16,198 nucleotides of DNA from positions 1 to 16,198 of the forward strand of contig JAPZLL010000101.1 in the NCBI GenBank assembly GCA_036250225.1, written 5' to 3'. Position 1 is the first letter of the stretch, and each line of letters begins with the position of its first letter. A program made the translations under genes and the position numbers. Of the stretch, positions 8,297 to 16,103 are shown piece by piece. The notes beneath the pieces are model-generated. The model was not told where the DNA came from. It did no database searches and saw only the letters and a list, made by a program, of their open reading frames with translations. This DNA is from Cercophora sp. LCS_1. Its lineage: Eukaryota; Ascomycota; Sordariomycetes; Sordariales; Lasiosphaeriaceae.

Positions 8297-9298
8297 TCCT
8301 CGAAGAGGATACATGAGGTTTATCACAAGGTTTATCACAGGTTCTTTGGTATTTTTTTATGGTTTATTTACTCAAAGGCTGTATAGCTATGGTTGAGGGG
8401 TCTTTCTTTATCTGTTTGGCTGCGTGTATACGTATCCACCTCGCCCTGCTGCACTTTTTTCTATTCGGTTTCCTCGATACTAGCAACGACCTTGGTGATC
8501 TCTAGGGCTGGCTCGATGGTCGGCTCGATATGTTCCCAGAGTCTCCCACAGCAATTATTACTAAACTCCTTGCCTACTTCTCCTTCCCCCCAATACCCCC
8601 CGTACTTTTCGCTAATTTCTACAATGAATGTTTCATCCTGCAGCTCCTCTACTGGTATACCCTCGAAGGGTAGGATCTTCTTGGTACTGTTTAGCTTTTT
8701 TAATGCGTGCTTTGCCCACCTTCGGTGTGGTCAAGGTAACGTCTTCAAGCACTGTCTTCTTACTGTACTCCCTAACAGGAAGCTTACCCTTAATGCCCAT
8801 CTTTTTGCTTTGGCTCGTGGATGCAGTACTGTAGTACATTCTTGTCAGCAGTAATATATAAGTCGCTCAATGGATGTATATACCTTAATGGCTGGCTGGT
8901 ACGTGGGATCTTAATGTTTCAGTACAGTCTTGCAGCGTTTTTGGGCGTGGTTTGGGATTCCGCTAAGGATGGTTGGAGATGGTAAAGGAGGAAGGCGGGC
9001 AGATTTGGGAAAATCCATTTTGTGCAATTGAGGCAAACCTTATTGTCTGCAAAAACTTTATTATAGCCGAGGGCCTTGCGTCACTCTTGTAGAGTTTCAG
9101 TATCCGGCACCAGATCCTCAGCACTCAGCTATGCGCCGGAACCTTGATTGTGCACAGTGGAGCCGGCAGAGAGTGGCTTTCTCTCCCGGAGCCGGGGCCG
9201 CGTTCGAGTCAAAAAAACACCAATGATGTTAAGTTAACGCAGGGTTTTTGCCTTGTAAAAGATCGTTTTGGCCGGCCACAGTTTCTGGCTTTCTTACT
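8297..9298 (-). mobile_element. Repeat R1, copy C (best-preserved), 15-bp target duplication
   Basis: A 1002-bp copy in minus sense: 5' end agtaagaaag at 9298, 3' end cctcttcgagga at 8297-8308 (complement). It is flanked by tatatattataatag at 8282-8296 and 9306-9320, a 15-bp duplication; an extra atatata lies between the 5' end and the right duplication. Much closer to neutral composition than copies A and B, so it is the best guide to the unmutated element: ~460-bp GC-rich leader, small ORF (8368-8800), and a ~70-bp 3' tail with two gtgataaacctt repeats and a terminal mini-hairpin. No terminal inverted repeats, integrase, RT or transposase seen. Probably non-autonomous. Confidence 0.82.
8368..8800 (-). 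pseudogene. R1 conserved ORF, copy C
   Basis: Minus strand from the Met of MGIKGKLPVREYSKK (8798-8800; a further in-frame Met lies at 8837-8839) to TAA at 8368-8370. One extra base near 8692 relative to copies A and B shifts the frame after ARIKKA. Beyond it the conserved frame reads TKKILPFEGIPVEELQ, EISEKYGG, RLWEHIEPTIE, KVVASIEETE, one TAG at a Gln position, then KERPLNHSYTAFE. An 18-bp in-frame deletion relative to copy B lies near 8625. The predicted product is ~140 residues, hydrophilic, of unknown function. Confidence 0.5.
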
Positions 9299-9542
9299 AT
9301 ATATATATATATTATAATAGAATGCCTATTTACTAGTGTTTAGAATTGAGCAAAACTTATATTATCTCCAAAGACTATTTTAAATTCCTTAACTAAGGGC
9401 TTGAAATTTTAGGCCCAGTCCGTTTTAATTAATATAGAATTCGGTGTGGGTATATATACCCACTCCTCTATATTATTTATTAAGTTAAGGGCTGGAAATG
9501 TAATTGCCTCAAGGTAAAAGCAGCATATGTTAGTTGAATATT
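9299..9542. other. AT-rich remnant between R1-C and G2 5' LTR
   Basis: Contains the right target duplication of R1-C (9306-9320). The minus strand is mostly open (segments NNIEEWVYIPTPNSILIK and NFKPLVKEFKIVFGDN). It would continue across the R1-C site into the region left of 8296, so it probably belongs to the same decayed element, but I recognise no domain. It ends where the LTR begins at 9543. Confidence 0.35.
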
Positions 9543-9642
9543 TGTCACAACCCATGGTCGCGATGAGGGCCGAGAAGCGGCCCAAAGGATAACCCGCAGG
9601 AGGCACCGCGTGGAGTGCGCAATCGCACGGACATCCGCACGG

Positions 9643-9748
9643 ACTGCTCAACGTGATCAATGCCAAGAACGATGAGCACGTTGAGCGCGGTCAAGACTGC
9701 TCAACGTAATCGTTGCCAAGGGTAATGAACACATTGAGCAAGGTACGG
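9643..9748 (+). repeat. Two 53-bp tandem repeats in U3
   Basis: Unit 1 starts actgctcaacgtgatcaatg at 9643 and unit 2 actgctcaacgtaatcgttg at 9696. Each unit contains an inverted pair (ctcaacgt ... acgttgag, degenerate in unit 2 as cattgag). Likely U3 enhancer-type repeats; that role is inferred. Confidence 0.75.
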
Positions 9749-9770
9749 AAATACCTGTCATTTCCAATAG

Positions 9771-9778
9771 TATAAATA
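9771..9778 (+). promoter_or_regulatory. Putative TATA box of G2 5' LTR
   Basis: tataaata at 9771-9778, about 30 bp upstream of the conserved R-region hairpin (gtgagggacctctggttcctcac, near 9800-9822). The position fits a pol II promoter at the U3/R border. Confidence 0.5.
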
Positions 9779-10088
9779 CTATCATTGTGCCTACGATAGA
9801 GTGAGGGACCTCTGGTTCCTCACGCTAGCAATACATTATTCTTGAATACCACTTAGTGAGACCCATTGTCTGGGACTTTGGAGTCTGCGTTCTGCTTGAC
9901 AGTATATTTACCCTTAAAAGTTGTATTAACCTTTACTCAGTCACCTTACATCCACCTCCCAGAGCATTGGACCCTATCTGCTTTTACAATCTGTCTTTAC
10001 TAGGCTTACCTCAGTATATCTAGAGTAAGCCATAATACATTACTAGCGTTTTTACTGCAAGGTCGCTGTCTATTAAACTTTTATAACT

Positions 10089-11764
10089 ATAGGTACTAAG
10101 GGCAAAGGAACGTCCAATACCGCCTCCACTCCCTCTACTGTTAAAGAACTTGCGCAGGCATTTGCTGCCCTATATTTGGAATAGGAAAGCCTCAGGAATA
10201 AGATTAATACTATTGAGGAAGAAAACTCAGGAGTAAAGGCATTATAACGCAAGCTCGTTAAATTATCCACCCCTCTACGTTTCAAAGGAGAATTATTGTT
10301 TCTTGACGCCTGGGTTATTTAACTCCGTAATTATATTACCTACAATACAAACTGTTTCAATAATGAGACCATCTTTGGTGGGGCATTCCTGGACGGAATA
10401 ACCGCTAAGTGGTTCGAGCCGCACGCAAAACGGTACTATAAATATAAAAACCTTGTAGGCAACAAAACAAGAACAAAGGAGGTCAAAAAAACCTATTTCC
10501 GGGCTAGGCATACTATCTCGTACAATATGTTCACCAATTTCGAAAACTTTATTTATACAATTACTACTGAGTTTAAAGAACCGGACGCTAGATAACGGGC
10601 CGAACAGAGGCTCTTAGGCCTATAGCAATAGGCCTATAGCAATAGGCCTCCAGTACTAAGTTTGCAATTCAGTTCTGCATTATTACAACCAATACCTCAC
10701 TCGAGGACAAAGCCCTATTCTAATAAGGGCTAAAGCGATACGTTACTAACGAGCTCTATAAATTCGACTGCCCCAAAAAACTCTAGGACATGGTCGAGCT
10801 CGCTATTAGGGCCAATAACCACTACTTCGACTACTAACGAGAAATCAACCGGGCAAGGAAACCTACTACCAGTAGACCAGTACAACGAGAAAAACCCATT
10901 GAGAAGGTCTATAATTACTTTACCCACCAAGCTGCACCAAACACGTCCTATAGGACCCACACCGGGCCCATAAATATCGGTATAATTCAAAATAGATATA
11001 ATAGTATATAACAACTTAATAAATATAGACACTTTACCAGAAAATACAAGGCACCCAAGAAGGTCAAGTGAGTACTGCTGCCAGAACCCAAAATGACCAT
11101 TCGAATAACGGACAGTACAGTAGTCATCCGTATAACCAATTCCAAGGACAATAAGTGGATAAACTTCTACTAAAACGACAATTATTACCTCTCGGACAAT
11201 AATATCAACTAAGCATTTAATAACAGTTATATAGGAAGAAGAAGACAATAGACCGATCCTTACCTTTAAGGGAAGGATTAAATTAGCCCCCAAGAGAACG
11301 GTTCCGCCTATAGAATGAGAAATTAAATAGTGGGATAGAAAGTCTCGGGATATATTCTTTTCCTCCCTTACCCCAAAACAATAAAATATATTCAAACATT
11401 CTAAAAAGATCCACACCCACAAGAACCTTAAACCCAGAAGCGGAAGATATTTGCCCAAAAGATCCAATAGTGGATTGCCACCAGAAAGAATAGGTACCCT
11501 CAAACTTTCACAACAACGATTCGAAAAATAAAAAAACGCTGAAGTAATATAGGCGCACAATTACAACCCCCTACCAGGAAGCGAAATAGCGGAGGAACAA
11601 ATATACTAAGTGATTGTATTCAATTGAAATACCCGCACTATAGGACTAGATCTAGGGGTATAATAATTAGCCAATCAAAGCCACTATAGGGAAAGGCACC
11701 TCAATAAGTCTATAAATTAGGACGAGGATCTTAAAGGTCACGGGGATACGGAAGCATAAAGTGG
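10089..11764 (+). pseudogene. G2 gag and start of protease, RIP-inactivated
   Basis: The frame begins at ATA (10089-10091), probably a mutated ATG, with GTKGKGTSNTASTPS. Gag-like segments follow: LRFKGELLFLDAW, FLDGITAKWFEPH, FTNFENFIYTITTEF, then FAIQFCIITTNTSLEDKALF and KRYVTNELYKFDCPKKL. Stops are TAA/TAG where Gln fits (LE-*-ES, KAL-*-RK, WVI-*-LR, DAR-*-RA). A 14-bp duplication at 10617-10644 shifts the frame. Near 11030-11050 RHFTRKYK resembles the second half of a CCHC zinc knuckle with Cys changed to Tyr. A Glu-rich linker follows, and around 11725-11764 RILKVTGIRKHKVE resembles the start of protease. Everything from the protease active site to RT motif ~7 is missing, replaced by the block at 11765. 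Confidence 0.8.
10617..10644 (+). repeat. 14-bp tandem duplication (frameshift) in G2 gag
   Basis: ggcctatagcaata occurs twice in tandem (10617-10630, 10631-10644), followed by ggcctccagtact. Reading with only one unit keeps the upstream gag frame continuous into SSTKFAIQF; with two the frame shifts. The duplication includes the mutated TAG and TAG codons, so it arose after the C->T changes or copied them. Confidence 0.85.
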
Positions 11765-12072
11765 AACAACGGTGGTGGTGTTGATGGTGATGTATTCGAC
11801 GGTCAAGAAATCTAAGCGCGGGTGCACCTATATTTATGGTGGTGTGGTGCCCTGTGGGCGTGGCGACCTTTCAGATTTTTCAGATCCACTAATCTGTTTG
11901 CCGAGCGTGGAATACCAGGGATGCCCTGGTTCCAGATTGTTGCGCTGAATCGTTTGACCAATGCCCTGATTCAGGGCCTGGAAATATGCAGGGTACCCTG
12001 GTTTATAGTGGTCTTGGCCTGTGGATTCCATCCACAGGCTCCACACGCACCTGCACTGCGTGCAGGTAAACT
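11765..12072. mobile_element. GC-rich hairpin-array insertion replacing G2 protease/RT core
   Basis: About 308 bp of GC-rich sequence with abrupt composition change. It holds successive hairpins: ccaggg-atg-ccctgg (11915-11929), gccctgattcagggc (11963-11977), cagggtaccctg (11989-12000), gcctgtgga-ttcca-tccacaggc (12017-12039) and acctgcactgcgtgcaggt (12049-12067). No convincing gene; the 87- and 70-codon ORFs on opposite strands are mirror products of the palindromes. Left flank is the G2 protease start and right flank the RT C-terminal end, so ~400 codons were lost. Could be part of a hairpin-rich LTR left by deletion, or a miniature element. Borders uncertain by ~15 bp. Confidence 0.6.
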
Positions 12073-13682
12073 AACGGAAATTTAATTATTTGGGATTTAG
12101 GATATCCCCCGGGAAGATTGAAATATAACTAGAGAAGATTAAAGCAATTTAAGATTGGCCTATAGTAAAAATATAAATAGAAATATAATCTTTTATTGGA
12201 TTAATTAATTTTTATTAATGTTTTATACGAGATTTCACTAAAATTATAAAACTATTATATAAGCTATGTAGTATAGGAGTAATATTCGAATGGACCCAGT
12301 GCTAATAGGGGACGTTCGACAACTTTAAACGTATATTTATAATAGTACTAGTGCTGGTACTACTAGACTTTTCAAAGCCATTTAGGGTGGAAACTAATGC
12401 CTCAGATTTTGCCCTAGGAGGAGTTCTCAACCAGAAATAGGCCAATGGAAAATACCACCTATATATATTCCTATCCAAGGCAATTAGCAGACTAGTGCTA
12501 TAATACCCCATCTATAATAAGGAATTAATGGCAATCATCTGATGTTTCGCTAAATGGGCCCTATATCTAATAGAAATGGGGGAACCGATCGAAATTTTCT
12601 CTAACTATAATAACCTCAGGTATTTCCTTATAAAAAAGTTCAGCCCGAAATATGTTACATGGTTAGAATTTATAGCCCCATTCCACTTTAAGATTTATTA
12701 TATAAAAGGGAAAGATAATAGAAGAGCTAATGCCCTCAATAAAAAACTAGACTATTACTATATATATAAACAATTAGAATTGCTATTACTGTTCCAAACA
12801 GTAACTAATAGGACATTCGAATATACGCTATAAACTATAGAGGACTGGATACCCGAAAATATTATCCACATCCAATAAACTACACTTTAGGAATATTGGG
12901 TCGAATAGGTATAAAAAAAAAGGACCTCATTTGGGGGCTTTAAAATAAGTATAACTTCTATAGATAATACTAGGACTATGTCCGAGGAAATTATAATAAT
13001 TATATATATTATAACAATATCTGGGACATCAATAATAAGGTTACTAGAGGATATAATAAAAACAATAGGCTATAATACAATAATAAATACAGCCCCAACC
13101 TCTAATAAAAATATATTTAATAGATTTATAAAATAGGATATATGAGAAGGGTAAAAATACTCATACGAGCCAAATAAGGGTATATCTTCCCAGGAATAAA
13201 AAAGCTAATAGAAGAAGTTATTCACAACTATAATACTTATAACAGGACCAAAATATAAACTATATAGTCTCCTTAAACCTCTTCCAGCCTCAGAAACACT
13301 ATGGAGTTCAAACTTTATTACAGGGATCCCAAACTCCAAGGATTCTACTATAGGTATTAGCTATAACTCCATTTGAATAGTTGTCGACAGACTAACAAAA
13401 TAGATATATTTCCTACTTTATAAAAAGAGTATAATAATAAAATGATTTGTTTATATGTTTAAATAAAACATTATTTTAACCTATTTTTGGCTAGACAATA
13501 TTGTTTCCAATAGGGATATCTCTAAATTTTAGTATGGACTAATGAAACGAATGAGCGTTAGTAATAAACTTTTAATAGCCTATTAGACTGAGCGATTTAA
13601 TTAAATATTTAAAACGTATTTTAGGACCTATATGAATTTCGAATAGGACTGGCTTGAACTATTATTAATAGTCCAGATAGCT
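12073..13682 (+). pseudogene. G2 pol: RT C-terminus, RNase H and integrase core
   Basis: Mostly one frame from 12111. RT thumb/connection: EKIKAI-DWP, SFIGLINFY, FIRDFTKII, IFEWTQ. RNase H: VETNASDFALGGVLNQ (12387 on), YPIYNKELMAII, YFLIKKFSPKYVTWLEF, IYYIKGKDNRRANAL; the catalytic Asp of TDAS is Asn. Integrase: YNTYNRTKI (~13230) fits the CDTCQR zinc motif with both Cys as Tyr; NFITGIPNSK (Asn at 13311) fits the first catalytic Asp; VVDRLTK; IVSNRDISKF (Asn at 13509) fits the second; TERFN retains the Glu. Stops are almost all TAA/TAG at Gln positions. A chromovirus-type Ty3/gypsy pol, fully inactive, interrupted at 13682 by an LTR. Confidence 0.9.
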
Positions 13683-14204
13683 TATAATTGTTACGGCCTG
13701 CTCCAAGTACTTCGGGGAGGGCTTGGCAAAGACAGATCGTAAGAGCGGACAGGGTCCAATGCTCTAGGTGAGGTGGGTGCAAGGTGACTGAGTGAAGGCT
13801 AGTACAACTCTCGAAGGGTGATACACTGTCAAGCAGAACGTAGACTCCAAGGTCCCGGACGATGGGTCTCACTGAGCGGTGCTCAAGAACAATGTATTGC
13901 TAGCGTGAGGATCCAAGAGTCCTCACACAGTTGTGGGCACAACTATCGTATCTATATACTCATGATACTGCCTTCAGGTCCCGAGCCTGTTGGTCCCGAG
14001 CTCGGGACCAACACCTCTGGGTCCTCCATGATAGGTCAGCGCCTGGTCCCGAACCCCTTGGTCCCGAGCTCGGGACCATTCCCTTCGGGACCATCCTGAT
14101 TGGCTCCTGCAGGGCTTGGTGGGTCGTTGCACCCTGGGCCCAATGATTGGTGTTCCGTAGTTGGCCCGTGCTCCCCCCTTGAGGTCATGACCTGGGTCGT
14201 GATA
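13683..14204 (-). mobile_element. Complete solo LTR of family L1 in G2 integrase
   Basis: A 522-bp minus-strand LTR flanked by the 5-bp duplication tagct (13678-13682 and 14205-14209). Removing it and one tagct restores the integrase frame. The termini read ta...ta, consistent with TG...CA after one transition at each end. It is the only L1 copy in the window with both ends and serves as reference: U5 (13683-13860), R with the hairpin near 13903-13924 and gttgtgggcacaac palindrome, and U3 with ggtcccgagctcgggacc arrays (13976-14095). GC-rich and little mutated; inserted after G2 had decayed or escaped RIP by its short length. No internal region: formed by LTR-LTR recombination. Confidence 0.92.
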
Positions 14205-14695
14205 TAGCTATAAAATCAATATATGTATTACTATTTTTTATACTCTTTAATAAGGAACTAGAATTTTAGTGAGGACTATCTATAGATGTGCTACAAGCTG
14301 CTATATATACCAATTAACTCTAAGAACTATATAACTACTTCAAAATGGAACTTAAATTTATATACAATCGAATAAAATACTACTACAACTATAAGAAATC
14401 TAAGGGACTAGATCTATAGGAGGGAGAGTATGTCTACCTTTTTGCACAAAACTTGTACTCAATATAATTTAATTAAAAACTCGACTTTAAAAAATTTGGA
14501 CTATTTAAAATTATAAGAAAAATTACCTATTTCTAATTATAAACTTAATTTACCTACCTCAATAAAAGTATAGACTAGGGTTTTTTATATATTGCTCCTT
14601 AAACTAATGCCCAGGAAAACCCTACTGGAGGAAACAATTGAGGTTAAAGCTAATAAAGAAAGTTTAACGTTAATAAAATCCTAGATTTATATAAG
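14205..14695 (+). pseudogene. G2 integrase C-terminal domain and start of chromodomain
   Basis: Continues G2 pol after the L1 solo LTR. LKFIYNRIKYYYNYKKSKG, EGEYVYLFAQNL, KLDFKKFGLFKI and IRKITYF match the integrase C-terminal GPY/F module (usually KLDxKxxGPFKI; here GLF). It then runs through a mutated linker to RKFNVNKILDLYK at about 14657-14695, the beginning of a chromodomain (pattern E-x-x-VEKILD). The chromodomain is split by the L2 solo LTR and resumes at 15147. Stops are again TAA/TAG at Gln-like places. In chromoviruses this domain targets insertion to heterochromatin. Confidence 0.85.
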
Positions 14696-15141
14696 TGTTG
14701 AATTAATAGCTACCAGTGCCCTGTAACTGGTGGCCAACAGCACTGCTGCTTTGCAGCAGTGGTGGTAATGGTTGCACTAGCCACAGTGGGCCCACAGGCT
14801 CACTTGTGGCCCAGAACCCCCTGTAGGGCCCTGCCCCACAGTGGCTGCCACACACAGAATACGAGGTTCTGTGGCCCACCGAATCTTCTAGATTGCCAGT
14901 GCGTTACGTCAGTGTTTGGCCCACAGAACCCTCTGGAACAGAAGGCCCCCAGGCCTTCTGTGCCTATAAATATAGGCCTTCTTTCCTTTGTAAATAGTTG
15001 ATTCGAGCAAGCAACAGCCAATTGACCCTCAGTCACTCTTTGCTTCCGCACAAGTCTTCCGCTGCGTATTACAGTGGGTAAACCCACTGTAACTGCCTGG
15101 TTACGTACTACGAACCCTGTGGGCAGTACCCTGTTTTAACA
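14696..15141 (+). mobile_element. Complete solo LTR of family L2 in G2 chromodomain
   Basis: A 446-bp LTR from TGTTGAATTAATAGC to ...CCTGTTTTAACA, flanked by the 5-bp duplication ataag (14691-14695 and 15142-15146). The end inverted repeat is TGTTgAA/TTaAACA-like. Excising it joins DLYK to STIVNFII and then WEPSNYL, restoring chromodomain order. Unrelated to L1. Hairpin-rich: cactgctgctttgcagcagtg (14741-14761), cagaaggcc-ccc-aggccttctg (14939-14960), a TATA-containing palindrome (14962-14977) and acagtgggtaaacccactgt (15071-15090). A second, inverted copy begins at 16104. Confidence 0.92.
14962..14977 (+). promoter_or_regulatory. Putative L2 TATA box inside a palindrome
   Basis: gcctataaatataggc: a TATA box (tataaatat, 14965-14973) that is the centre of a 7-bp-arm inverted repeat, immediately after another hairpin (14939-14960). 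Its position about 170 bp before the LTR end fits the U3/R border. Because of the symmetry, transcription direction cannot be set by this motif alone. Confidence 0.5.
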
Positions 15142-15146
15142 ATAAG

Positions 15147-15977
15147 TCTACAATAGTAAACTTTATTATTTAATTATTATGGGAACCCTCCAATTATCTC
15201 AACTATTTAGAGAAAATTGAAAAGTTCCACTAAAAAAACCTAGACCAATTACTAACCCAGGGTATAACGATTAAGAGCCTTATTAACCAACCCTTTACCT
15301 CTAGCTCTGCCCAGCCCTTAACAATTCTACAATTGGTTCCTATACCGCCTGCCCGAGGACTAATAGATCAAGTATTAACCAGTTAAAATTAGTAGTAGCC
15401 TGTTATATAAGACGATTGTTTATTGAGGGTGAGACGGGATCCCCAGAAAAGGACAATGGGTTAGACTTTAAGATTAGGGTCCCCCACTTAAATAATTCCT
15501 TAGTTCGAACCTTTATCTATTTCTTTTATAATAAAACTACTAAGAACTTCCGGTTTATTTCCATTATCTACTCCAATAAGGTTGCCTCCTCCTTATTTAG
15601 CTATTACAATTTATTCAGCCCGCGCATTATTGAGGGAGTTAGTACAACACCAAAAAGTAGAGTCAGAGGACTTACAGGAATTAGTAAAGTTGAAACCATT
15701 ATAAAGAACCTTACACTCAATACACCGGTTACAATAAAAGGAACCATTAGTAATACAGCAAGGCATTTATATATAGAAATATTTAGAACAAGGTATATTA
15801 AGGGAAATACTGCACTCTCTAACGTATTGGGTAATAGTAGTTTCAATAAAATATTTCTATTTAGAACGAGGATTTTTCGTTTTTTATATCTTGCCCTATA
15901 TAGTATTAATACTGCACCATATTTGGGGAAAAATTTTTAGAACCCACAGAAGTACAAGTTACACTCTTTTAGGTTAG
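15147..15977 (+). pseudogene. G2 chromodomain end plus ~200-codon C-terminal extension
   Basis: Frame from 15147: STIVNFII, LLWEPSNYL, EKIEKFH matches the chromodomain body (W-E-P-x-x-L ... E-x-x-E-FH). The same frame goes on, interrupted only by TAA/TAG: NQPFTSSSAQPLTIL, VPIPPARGLIDQVLTS, then later PLSTPIRLPPPYLAI, ARALLRELVQHQKVESED, LQELVKLKPL, and a hydrophobic end (YWVIVVSIKYFYL, FFVFYILPYIVLIL), to TAG at 15975. All interrupting codons can be Gln codons after C->T. The extension is Leu/Gln-rich with coiled-coil character; I do not recognise it. A second frame has an uninterrupted 174-codon ORF (15416-15940), so the coding assignment of the distal part is not certain. Confidence 0.6.
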
Positions 15978-16006
15978 GAGGAATGGCCTTTGGGTTATAG
16001 GCCTTT

Positions 16007-16018
16007 AGAAGGAGGGAA
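16007..16018 (+). promoter_or_regulatory. Polypurine tract of G2
   Basis: agaaggagggaa lies 4 bp before the start of the L1-type 3' LTR at 16022. A purine run here is the plus-strand priming site of LTR retrotransposons and supports 16022 as the LTR border and the plus orientation of G2. Confidence 0.75.
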
Positions 16019-16021
16019 TTG

Positions 16022-16103
16022 TATTACAACCCAGGTTATCACCTCAAGGAGGAAGTACGGGCCAACTACAGAGCACTAATCATTGTTGAGCCCGGGGTGT
16101 AAT
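16022..16103 (+). mobile_element. Start of G2 3' LTR (family L1), interrupted
   Basis: tattacaacccaggttatca aligns with the L1 5' end TGTCACGACCCAGGTCATGA, nearly all differences being C->T or G->A. It continues through cctcaaggagg..gtacgggccaactac to ggggtgtaat, matching ggggtgcaac of the family, where the inverted L2 LTR begins. Only 82 bp of U3 are visible. It has the common L1 5' sequence, not the variant U3 seen in the LTR at 9543. Confidence 0.85.

Larger units (their letters stand above)
9543..10039 (+). mobile_element. LTR, L1 subfamily with different U3; apparent 5' LTR of G2
   Basis: Begins TGTCACAACCC and ends ...cataataca. The 3' half (from about 9815: cctcacgctagcaatacatt to the end) matches the R-U5 of L1 copies at 744-1260 and 13683-14204. 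The first ~270 bp are different: instead of ggtccc/gggacc palindromes it has two 53-bp tandem units. A TATA box lies at 9771. A gag reading frame follows 50 bp after its end, so by position it is the 5' LTR of G2. However, the 3' LTR at 16022 carries the ordinary L1 5' end. Mutation is light in U3 and moderate in U5. Confidence 0.8.

Noticed and set aside
8393..8854. 153-codon plus-strand ORF in R1-C
   Set aside because: Antisense to the R1 frame that is conserved in three copies; the plus-strand frame is not kept in copies A and B over its length.
9150..9215. tRNA-like A/B box (cggcagagagtgg, gttcgagtc) in R1-C plus strand
   Set aside because: On the plus strand it would lie near the element's end, opposite the inferred sense direction, and no tRNA arms fold around it. 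Probably chance similarity.
7646..9298. A TIR-bounded DNA transposon from 7646 to 9298 (inverted agtaagaaag ends)
   Set aside because: Copies A, B and C share an outer end at cctcttcgagga, and the 15-bp duplication at 8282-8296 / 9306-9320 bounds only 8297-9298. The 7646 piece is a separate fragment.
10730..11560. 276-codon open frame on the minus strand, hydrophobic
   Set aside because: It is antisense to G2 gag. C->T mutation of the sense strand creates TAA/TAG in gag but Leu-type codons on this strand, so the antisense stays open and looks hydrophobic without being a gene.
12576..12833. 85-codon ORF as a stand-alone gene
   Set aside because: It is simply the stop-free middle of the G2 RNase H domain, in the same frame as the flanking pol segments.
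15416..15940. 174-codon open frame as an independent gene
   Set aside because: It has no recognisable domain and overlaps the continued G2 pol frame. AT-rich composition and mutated context make it equally likely to be a chance opening. Kept only as an alternative in the G2 entry.
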